Notes under the pieces: model-generated
The model's database searches: none
What the model was told of the DNA's origin: nothing
What the model saw: only the letters and a program-made list of their open reading frames with translations
Translations under genes and position numbers: made by a program
Source: CAYGKP01 sp964350605
GTDB taxonomy: Bacteria > Bacteroidota > Bacteroidia > Cytophagales > JAAEPT01
Length of the DNA stretch: 8,065 nucleotides
Reading direction: 5' to 3'
NCBI GenBank assembly: GCA_964350605.1
Contig: CAYGKP010000112.1
Location: 1 to 8,065 of the forward strand
Shown: piece by piece, positions 1 to 6,809 of the stretch
Numbering within the stretch: position 1 is the first letter of the stretch
Layout: each line of letters starts with the position of its first letter

Positions 1-34
1 CAACATTTACGAGCGAAGAGGCTAGTAACTCGCT
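1..34. other. Non-coding left edge downstream of porU2
   Basis: These bases follow the sortase stop codon. They hold at most a five-base-pair stem (12-16 with 30-34) and no T-run after it on the minus strand, so no terminator can be called. Any terminator or further gene lies beyond the window. Confidence 0.6.
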
Positions 35-3000
35 TTATCTGAGAAGGTAAAGTTTTCCGAATTCGTGCTTAAAGGCCTTGTCGGCACTTGTCGCGCGGTG
101 TTCGATGTCTTGCCCGTTAAGGCGCGTGAAGACCCGATAGAAATACACCCCGTTGGCCAGTTGGTCACCAAACTCATCACGGCCATCCCAGGCATAGTCA
201 GTCATGTTGTTGCCGATGTGGATCGGGCCGATCTCGTCCTGAGTAATCTCGCGCACCACCTTCCCGCTGACCGTCATGATCTGGATCTTGATCTCCTGAG
301 GCACCTGTGCGCCCGTCAACGTGAACACAAACCGGCAACTGGTCGAGAACGGGTTGGGATACGGGTAGAAATTGGTCACCGACGAGCGGTTGATGACCTC
401 GAAACGAATCTCATAGGGCTCGGTACCCGCCTGGTTTCCCAAGGCATCTGTCCCCTGAACCCTCAGCGCATAGAGCCCATCGGTCAGTCCTTCCGGCGTG
501 TAATCAATTCGATACGGTGAGTTCGCTGTCGCCGGGTAGGTCTGGACGCGGGAGGCGTCGCTCAACGTCACCGGGTAATATGGACAGCCGTCCACTGGGT
601 GTGGGTTTGTGCACGGCGGGCGAAGGAAGAGCTCCATTCCCGTGGTATCGCTCTTGTAGATGTACTCGTTCTGGTCATTGATCGTGACCGAAATCACCGG
701 AGTGGGCGAAACGATGTCGCCATCCAAGATATGGACCCCATCAAAGGTGACATCCATCAGCGGATGCAAGTCGTCGGGGTCAACGTAGAAATTGGTAACA
801 ATTACGTTGTTGGGATAACTCTGCTCGGGCTGCAAGTAGGGATTCACGAAGGCATAGATCACGTTCTCACCGGGCACACCAATCGTATTGAACTCGTGGC
901 TAAAAAACACCGTGTCGCCAGCAGCCAGCGCGGTAAGCGTATCAAAATCCACAGTGCTCTGGCCCGTGATGGTGTTGGTCACCGCGAAGCGCACGATGAG
1001 CGGCTCGGTAAAGTCGCGGGTCGAGATGTTCTGGAATGCGTAATTAATCGTGAAGGTCTCCCCTTGTTCCTTGTCGGGAATCGAATAGCTCGAGAGACCT
1101 ACCAAAGCCGGGCGCATGGAACCCTCTGGTACGCCCTCACCGGTGATGAACAAGTGCTTGACCTGCGGCGCGCTCAGGTTAAGTTGAGCCTCGGTCACAG
1201 CCTCTACCCGCAGGTAGGGAAAATTAGCCGGATTCAAGCCGGGCAGCGTGGCGAGGTCCAGTGAATCGCGCGTGTTGGCCGTAAAGGTGTAGATCAACGA
1301 ATCGGTATCGTCCAATCGCACACCATAGACTTCGTAGAACACATCATCGTCAACCGATTGCAACTCGTGCTTCACATAGAGCTTCTCATAAGTCGAATTC
1401 GGCCCGAACTTGGGGCTGATCACCCGCCCGCGATCGAAGACCCCATCGATGATCACGTTGTTGGCTAGAACGTCATTAACCGAAGCACTGTTTTCTAAAA
1501 TCGCGCTTCCGCTCCCTTTGCGGCCCAGTAGATAATAGACCTGTCCTGGCATCGTGAGGCCCGTTAATATCGGACTTGCTCCCATGTCGTTCAGGTTCGC
1601 AACTGTCGTGGGATCTGCAGCATTTAGTTCATTGTACCGAACCGTCATGAACAAAATGTAGTCGCCTACGCCCACCTGATTGTAGTAGTCATTGAAATTG
1701 GAGAGCTGCGTAAAAAAAGAATTGAAGATCAGCCGATCACTGGGAAGTTTTAAGCCACAAGGATTGGAACTAACCCCTGTGGGCCAGTAAGGTTGCGCAG
1801 TCACTTGATCAAAAGCGACGGCCATGTAGCCATCAGCAATGCAGAACGCCTGGCCCGCCGAACGAACAACTGGCAAGCCATTGATGCGAATGATTGTAGA
1901 CAAGGGATCCGAGAACTGCCCACCGGCACTAAATTCCAAAAAGGTCTCCACTGTGTCGTATTCGAACCGCTCAGTCACAAGATCGCGACTCATGTTAATG
2001 GCACCTGCGCCGAAATACTGCTCGAAGCTGTTGAGTGCCCAGCCAGACTTCCCAGCCAAGTAGGTGAAGGAAGCATCTCCCCAAAGGGTATCGCTGCCAA
2101 ACGGGATGGTTTGATAGCGTACCCGCCAGTAATACACCGTGCTGTCGGTAGTCACTGGAAGGGTTACCCCTGACCAGGTGACCAAGTCGGTTCCAACAAG
2201 TGTGGTGGTTTGAACCACGGGCGAGTCAAATTGATAACTGGTGTCCAACTCCAAGACATAACCGGTCGTGGATGAGGTCAACAGGTCTGCCGATTGCGCC
2301 TCCAGATCGACAGGGCTGCTGCCAACAATCGAGTAATTGGCTGGGAAAAGCGGGTTTACACCTGCCAATGGGATGTAATAATCCAGGCTGGCAGTGTTGT
2401 TCAGCTCGTCCAACTCGTCAATCACATCGCTGCATTCCACAGTCACCGTAAACGTATTTTGACCAAACGTTGTCGGGTCGGCAGAACGAATGGTGATGAA
2501 CAGCGTATCGAGATTGCGTACATCGGTAAAGAAGAACGGCCCCAAGATGTCGGTATCCTGGCCATTGTTGTAGGTCCGATCCACACAGATGGAGAACTCA
2601 CTGGTTCCATAGTATTGGCCATAGTTATTGACCACAATACCCAATTCGAAGGAGTCGGTCACGGCCGTGATCGGCTGGCCCGCTTGAAACGATTGAAGAA
2701 AAAGCCCGTCGGTGGTGACCGCATAATCAGGCAGCGGCGCGGCAAACATGCGCAGCGATGGATCGCCTTGCAGGTTCATCTGACTGGCGAATGCGATGGC
2801 CGTATTGTTGGAGGTCTTTGTGTTGATGAAGTCCCGCACGCATCGCTGGTGGATGTCCCCTAGCCCTTCGAGAAACGCCAAACTGTCGGCGAACATGTAG
2901 GTGTAGAAATCCGTCGAGTACTCGTGAAACTGGCTAGCGAACCCCAGATCGGTGTTGCCGATTGTGCCGATAGCGCCTTTCGAGGCAGTCAAACACCAGT

Positions 3001-5035
3001 CCTCTCCTTGGGAACCCAAGCCAAAGAAATTCCCATACGCACAACCGTTGACCAAGAAGAAAGTGTATTTGCCCGGGTTGTTGTAGCCAAACACCGGATT
3101 GGAAACATCCCCAATCGTGATGTCGCCAAAAAAGGTCGACGAATGGCCGAAGTAGGTAATCATCAACAAACCGGCGTTCACGTCTTCTGACACGTTGAAA
3201 ACTTCGATCTGCTGGGTAGAGGTCTCTCGGGTGTACGTTCTGACCGTTCCCCCAAGCAAGGGTCCTTCAGCGATGGCCTTGTAGCTGTTCATGAACGAGA
3301 GAAACGTAGCCGGTTCGTTTCCGGTGTTTCCGCCCGATAGATGCAGGATGCGCTTGCGCCACTCCACATCATAGGGTGTGGATTCATGCGTGATGACTTT
3401 GTCAAGGTACCCTTGCAACTCGGCATTGGAGTTTGCAGGCACCCGCCCAGTAGGAATCGCTGGGTACAAACTATCAGCCCCCTGGAACCGAAGCGTGATC
3501 TCCATGTCCGAGCCTGGCACACCGAGCACGGGTACCAAATCACGATAAACCCATCCTGGATTACTTTCCGCAAAACGGAAGAAACCACCGGGTCCGAAAG
3601 TGCCCGCTGTGAGCCCTTTGCCAAGGATCATCAAGTAGTCAATGCTTGCTTCATTGTCGTAGAGAAACTTCGAGAAACGGCGCAGGGCAATTGGGTTTCG
3701 CTCGCCATAGGTGTACTGGTCATACAACCGATTGATGTCCGCCAGCAGGACCTCATAACTTCCACCAGCCGCCGATTCGCGGTAGGCCTCGTAGTTCTGC
3801 GCAGCCGACATCAGGCTGCTGTGCCCGATCATAAGGAAGTTGGGTGTTCCCACCGTATCGACTGAAAACGTAGTGGGCACGATCTGAGCGGGACTCAATC
3901 GCTGACTGGCGGCGATCACCATGATCTGGTGGTCTACCGTTCCCGCATCAGGCAGCACCACTTCCAGGGTACCGCTGATGTTCGTTGTCGCCAGTTGGCG
4001 GGCAGCATAGGGGTTGGTCACGTCATAGACCTCGGCCCCAGTCGGTGCGTTAACCAAACGGAACCGGGCCGTGTCGCTGGCATTGGCGGGAATTTTGAAA
4101 GTCGTCTGAAGCGCGCCACTCAGGTCGAAATTGCGGGGATACGTGAGCTTCAGGTAGGTCAACGAAACTGCATCGGCTGAAGCACCATTTCCGTTCACGA
4201 CCATAGTGACAGGCAGGCTGCCACTTGCCAATTGCGTGAAATTCAGGCCGATGATCGTTGTCTGAGTTCGATGCGCTGACCAGTTGGGAACGGCTGTCGT
4301 TTGCTGGCTGCCCCCACTCCCAGTTTGAATGTCAATGACGTGGACTTGTTCGTTACGGCCGACCATCTGGACTTCAAGGGTTGGTGATGGTCCCGTGCCC
4401 ACCACACCACTCAGGCCCGTGAACGTATTGGTGCTGCTGAAACCTTTGCTGACCACTGGCCCACAATAGCTTTCCGCTTCATCCCACTGTGAGAGGATGC
4501 TGACCCCATACTTTTGACCAAACGAGTAATCGGCAAAAAACAGCTGCAACGACTCCTCAATCCGGTAGGTTTCCAGGGGCAAAGCGGTTATTTCGTTGAA
4601 AAGCGGAACCCGCAAGCCTGTCGTGCTGCCCTCGGTCAGGAAATACGCGGAGGTATCCGAGTATAGACTCAAATAGGGGTGTGGTTGGCGGCTGGCTGGC
4701 CGGTACAGCAGCGAGTCGAGCGTGCCGTCATTCTTCTCGCCATAGAATTCCAGGTAGTCCCCCGGATCGAAGGTTCCGTCACTTTCACCCGAAAACTTGA
4801 TGGCCATTTGTTGGCCCCGTCGCCATACTTGGAGGTTGCGTGGGTCAACACTTCCCACAGGGTACCCAACCGTTTGAAGGTCTGTGTAACTGACCCGGTA
4901 AATGCCCGTCTCGGGCACCCGGAACTTGTAATAGGTCTGGGCAAAATTGATCCACTCGTGCCCATACTGAGCCTGGAGCGACCCGCCAAGTAGTGGTAGG
5001 ATCAGGAGCGCGAAAAGAAATCTCAAGCGCGTCAT
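35..5035 (-). CDS. porU2: PorU2-like type IX secretion sortase (C25 cysteine peptidase)
   Basis: This is a 1666-residue exported protein, probably a sortase-type cysteine peptidase on the outer-membrane surface that processes T9SS substrates. Residues 1-23 form a signal peptide (basic start, LLILPLLGG core, cut after LQAQ). Residues about 24-390 resemble the N-terminal region of Bacteroidota C25 peptidases (GIYRVSY, GDYLEFYGEKNDG). The C25 domain spans about 398-768, with the catalytic pair His631 (YFGHSS) and Cys665 (NGCAYG); the spacing of 34 is close to that in gingipain R. Then follow a CARDB-like Ig domain (about 769-890, ending ELDELNN), an FnIII-like domain (about 895-995, YYWRVRY), a probable ILEI/FAM3-like domain (about 1045-1182), a second CARDB-like domain (about 1305-1416) and a FlgD-type C-terminal domain (about 1550-1640, YPNPF, NGVYFYRV). 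PorU itself is usually somewhat shorter, so the length and the porV-like neighbour favour PorU2. The start is fixed by the signal peptide and by overlap with the upstream stop. The frame is intact. Family is confident; the PorU2 label is inference from architecture and neighbour. Confidence 0.9.
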   Translation of the reverse strand: MTRLRFLFALLILPLLGGSLQAQYGHEWINFAQTYYKFRVPETGIYRVSYTDLQTVGYPVGSVDPRNLQVWRRGQQMAIKFSGESDGTFDPGDYLEFYGEKNDGTLDSLLYRPASRQPHPYLSLYSDTSAYFLTEGSTTGLRVPLFNEITALPLETYRIEESLQLFFADYSFGQKYGVSILSQWDEAESYCGPVVSKGFSSTNTFTGLSGVVGTGPSPTLEVQMVGRNEQVHVIDIQTGSGGSQQTTAVPNWSAHRTQTTIIGLNFTQLASGSLPVTMVVNGNGASADAVSLTYLKLTYPRNFDLSGALQTTFKIPANASDTARFRLVNAPTGAEVYDVTNPYAARQLATTNISGTLEVVLPDAGTVDHQIMVIAASQRLSPAQIVPTTFSVDTVGTPNFLMIGHSSLMSAAQNYEAYRESAAGGSYEVLLADINRLYDQYTYGERNPIALRRFSKFLYDNEASIDYLMILGKGLTAGTFGPGGFFRFAESNPGWVYRDLVPVLGVPGSDMEITLRFQGADSLYPAIPTGRVPANSNAELQGYLDKVITHESTPYDVEWRKRILHLSGGNTGNEPATFLSFMNSYKAIAEGPLLGGTVRTYTRETSTQQIEVFNVSEDVNAGLLMITYFGHSSTFFGDITIGDVSNPVFGYNNPGKYTFFLVNGCAYGNFFGLGSQGEDWCLTASKGAIGTIGNTDLGFASQFHEYSTDFYTYMFADSLAFLEGLGDIHQRCVRDFINTKTSNNTAIAFASQMNLQGDPSLRMFAAPLPDYAVTTDGLFLQSFQAGQPITAVTDSFELGIVVNNYGQYYGTSEFSICVDRTYNNGQDTDILGPFFFTDVRNLDTLFITIRSADPTTFGQNTFTVTVECSDVIDELDELNNTASLDYYIPLAGVNPLFPANYSIVGSSPVDLEAQSADLLTSSTTGYVLELDTSYQFDSPVVQTTTLVGTDLVTWSGVTLPVTTDSTVYYWRVRYQTIPFGSDTLWGDASFTYLAGKSGWALNSFEQYFGAGAINMSRDLVTERFEYDTVETFLEFSAGGQFSDPLSTIIRINGLPVVRSAGQAFCIADGYMAVAFDQVTAQPYWPTGVSSNPCGLKLPSDRLIFNSFFTQLSNFNDYYNQVGVGDYILFMTVRYNELNAADPTTVANLNDMGASPILTGLTMPGQVYYLLGRKGSGSAILENSASVNDVLANNVIIDGVFDRGRVISPKFGPNSTYEKLYVKHELQSVDDDVFYEVYGVRLDDTDSLIYTFTANTRDSLDLATLPGLNPANFPYLRVEAVTEAQLNLSAPQVKHLFITGEGVPEGSMRPALVGLSSYSIPDKEQGETFTINYAFQNISTRDFTEPLIVRFAVTNTITGQSTVDFDTLTALAAGDTVFFSHEFNTIGVPGENVIYAFVNPYLQPEQSYPNNVIVTNFYVDPDDLHPLMDVTFDGVHILDGDIVSPTPVISVTINDQNEYIYKSDTTGMELFLRPPCTNPHPVDGCPYYPVTLSDASRVQTYPATANSPYRIDYTPEGLTDGLYALRVQGTDALGNQAGTEPYEIRFEVINRSSVTNFYPYPNPFSTSCRFVFTLTGAQVPQEIKIQIMTVSGKVVREITQDEIGPIHIGNNMTDYAWDGRDEFGDQLANGVYFYRVFTRLNGQDIEHRATSADKAFKHEFGKLYLLR
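5032..5035 (-). other. ATGA stop-start overlap of porV2 and porU2
   Basis: The TGA of the PorV2-like gene (5034-5032) and the ATG of the sortase gene (5035-5033) share two bases within an ATGA tetranucleotide. This is a classic arrangement for translational coupling. It also confirms the sortase start, because the signal peptide begins exactly there. Confidence 0.9.
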
Positions 5036-6132
5036 GGATTGATGCCGAATTTGAGTGAAAAGGTGTTCGAGTATAGGCCCGCTGAAACGTCGCCTACATC
5101 AGAGAACGCATAGTCGATCTGAAGGTTCTTGATCCGAAGACCAATGCCGAAGTTCGGCTGGACCGTCCAGGTGGTGGAACCATCGAAATCTTTGATCTCT
5201 TGCAGGTTCCCTACCCCGCCGCGCAGGAAGACGACTTGCTTGTAATCGAGCTCAACCCCCACCGATGGTTCGGTACTAGCCAGCCTGGACTTTACTACAG
5301 TATTTCGCCGCCCATCAAACGTGGTTGCAAGGTCCATCGCGCCCAAGGCCCCAAATCGGTCCTCGCGACCCCAGCGGAACTTGCGCCCCACCCCCAGGAT
5401 CAACCGGGGCAAGGTCAGCTCAATGGAATTCTGCGGAATCTCATTGCCCGTCGCCTTGAAGACATCTTCCAACAGTTCGGTGTTGATCGACCAGGCGTTG
5501 AACGTGCTGGTCACATCGCGCGCAGAAGCTCCGAGCAGCCAACCGTTCTTTTCGTACTGCGCACCCGCGTCAATACCGAAGCCCCAGGCGTTTGCAAACT
5601 GACCGACCGTTCGATAGATCACTTTCAGGCTGCCCCCCACCCGTAGGCCTTCAAGCTTCTTGAACTTGCGCGCGTAGCTTAGAAAGAACCCATAATCGGC
5701 CGCCGAGAAGAAGCGCACGTTGTCGTAGTTGATCCGCCCGTCGGCATCGAACAGGAACCGGGTGTCGGGGATGTCGTCCACCCCAAACCGGATGCCCGTG
5801 ATGGCGATCACGCTTTGGGAATCAAGCCGGGCGGCAAACCCCGCATAGTCGTACTTAGCGATGCCCGCGAAGTATTCCGAGTGCATCAGACTTACTTCGT
5901 AACGGTCGGTGATGCCCAACAACCCGGCGGGGTTCCAGTACGCCGAGGTCACGTCGTTGACGTGCGCCACCTGTGCATTCGACATGCCCAAGGCCCGCGC
6001 GCCCACCCCGATTGCCAGGAACTCATTGCTGTATTTAGGTGCCCGCAGTTGCGCCATGAGGGGGCTTAAGGCGAAAGGCCCCAAGAGAATTGCCAGAAAA
6101 ATGGCCCGAAGCCGCTGGTTGCGCACTGTCAT
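5032..6132 (-). CDS. porV2: PorV2-like T9SS outer-membrane barrel protein (PorV/PorQ family)
   Basis: This 366-residue protein is probably an integral outer-membrane beta-barrel of the PorV/PorQ family, distantly FadL-like. Residues 1-28 form a signal peptide (RNQRLR, then a hydrophobic core, cut after LMAQ). The mature N-terminus has the family signature at about 34-71: YSNEFLAIGVGARALGMSN followed by TSAYWNPAGL. The rest alternates polar and hydrophobic residues in short strands (GYxxRL, LRVGGSLKVIY, GFGIDAGAQY, FGIGLRIKNLQIDYAFS), as expected of a barrel, and ends FSLKFGINP. In the canonical system PorV delivers cargo to PorU; the ATGA overlap with the downstream sortase suggests this protein partners that sortase. 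The open frame continues upstream to 6354, but those residues lie inside the previous gene and look non-coding. A second in-frame ATG at 6153 would add seven residues (MRCVSTS) before the signal peptide. Neither start has a clear Shine-Dalgarno sequence, which is common in Bacteroidota. Family is confident; the exact start is less so. Confidence 0.88.
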   Translation of the reverse strand: MTVRNQRLRAIFLAILLGPFALSPLMAQLRAPKYSNEFLAIGVGARALGMSNAQVAHVNDVTSAYWNPAGLLGITDRYEVSLMHSEYFAGIAKYDYAGFAARLDSQSVIAITGIRFGVDDIPDTRFLFDADGRINYDNVRFFSAADYGFFLSYARKFKKLEGLRVGGSLKVIYRTVGQFANAWGFGIDAGAQYEKNGWLLGASARDVTSTFNAWSINTELLEDVFKATGNEIPQNSIELTLPRLILGVGRKFRWGREDRFGALGAMDLATTFDGRRNTVVKSRLASTEPSVGVELDYKQVVFLRGGVGNLQEIKDFDGSTTWTVQPNFGIGLRIKNLQIDYAFSDVGDVSAGLYSNTFSLKFGINP

Positions 6133-6190
6133 ACTGGTTGAAACGCAGCGCATCACCCGGGAATTGCCCAAGCGATAGCTGTGCCTGCGT

Positions 6191-6225
6191 TCAGTAGTAT
6201 ATATGTGTTCCACCAAAGGAGTAAC
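6191..6225 (-). promoter_or_regulatory. Weak candidate promoter ahead of porV2-porU2
   Basis: The gap between the membrane-protein gene and the PorV2-like gene holds the only markedly AT-rich run nearby (ACACATATATACTACTG, read on the minus strand). It contains TATACT at 6201-6196, 17 bases after TTACTC. The -10-like box is good, but the -35-like box matches poorly. The Bacteroidota-type pair (TTTG, then TAnnTTTG about 20 bases on) is not present with correct spacing. The placement is sensible for a separate porV2-porU2 transcript, but the sequence support is slight. Confidence 0.2.
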
Positions 6226-6227
6226 CG

Positions 6228-6788
6228 TCAGTTGGGCGACAATGGCGGCAGTTGCAACTCGTTCATCATCAGTTGCACGTCGTCCACCGGTGTTTGCTTG
6301 ATCAGCAAGCGACGGGCTTCCTTCTGTACGCGCAGCATGCGCATTGACCGCCATACGCTCGGCCGCTCAATCGAAGCGATCATGATTTGCAGCGCATAGC
6401 TGGCCGCCCACTCGCCGCGTAGGGTCAGGATGTACATGGTCACGGTGAACACCTGGGCCACGAACAAATAGATGTACAACGTCACCGTCGCCGAGTACAA
6501 GCCGTCGAGTTGGTGACGCAAGCCGCCCGATCGGCGCATGGTTCGCACGTGCCGCACGAAACGCAAGTAGGCCCACGGTTGAAGTACCCAGGGCAAGGCC
6601 AACAGTAACCAGAATAGCCAAATGGGCTTGATCTCTTCCAGGATGGGCACCAAGGGCTCCGGCGGACTGTAGGCGGTCAGGTAACGCCAAAGGAATGCCA
6701 CCAACGGGATGACCAGCAACAGGTAGGCGCGTTGTTCCATCGCCCGGTGGATCTCCAACGCGGTCTTATAAGTAGGTGGGCGAAACAT
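6228..6788 (-). CDS. Small multi-pass inner-membrane protein of unknown function
   Basis: I do not recognise this 186-residue protein. It has three clear hydrophobic segments: about 20-40 (AYLLLVIPLVAFLW), 55-78 (IWLFWLLLALPWVLQPW) and 98-123 (TLYIYLFVAQVFTVTMYIL). The loop between the first two is acidic and proline-rich (PPEPLVPILEEIK). The loop after the second is strongly basic (RFVRHVRTMRRSGGLRH), which puts it in the cytoplasm. A weaker hydrophobic stretch at about 129-140 (ASYALQIMIASI) could be a fourth segment returning the basic C-terminal tail to the cytoplasm. No catalytic or metal-binding motif is visible. The ATG at 6788 lies 21 bases after the stop of the M3 peptidase gene, which suggests cotranscription with it; an internal ATG at 6740 (MEQRAYLL) would also keep all membrane segments. 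Coding is supported by the membrane pattern, the tight packing, and a stop followed directly by the promoter-sized gap. Confidence 0.75.
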   Translation of the reverse strand: MFRPPTYKTALEIHRAMEQRAYLLLVIPLVAFLWRYLTAYSPPEPLVPILEEIKPIWLFWLLLALPWVLQPWAYLRFVRHVRTMRRSGGLRHQLDGLYSATVTLYIYLFVAQVFTVTMYILTLRGEWAASYALQIMIASIERPSVWRSMRMLRVQKEARRLLIKQTPVDDVQLMMNELQLPPLSPN

Positions 6789-6809
6789 GGGAAGGTGCGA
6801 GCGAGTGGG

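Noticed and set aside
12..37. Possible terminator hairpin after the sortase gene
   Set aside because: The stem is only about five base pairs and there is no T-run after it in the minus-strand direction.
65..520. Plus-strand open frame opposite the end of the sortase gene
   Set aside because: It is antisense to the conserved C-terminal sorting-type domain and has no family resemblance.
599..1264. Long plus-strand open frame opposite the sortase gene
   Set aside because: It lies wholly antisense to a well-supported coding region, its translation has no recognisable domain, signal or composition, and such frames are common opposite G+C-rich genes.
6191..6220. Bacteroidota-type promoter (TTTG ... 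TAnnTTTG)
   Set aside because: A TTTG is present, but no TAnnTTTG box lies about 20 bases after it, so only a weak generic candidate is listed.
6133..6354. Longer form of the PorV2-like protein starting at 6354
   Set aside because: The extra N-terminal residues lie in the end of the membrane-protein gene and in the gap, look like random translation, and would bury the signal peptide about 75-80 residues in. The signal peptide fits a start at 6132 or 6153.
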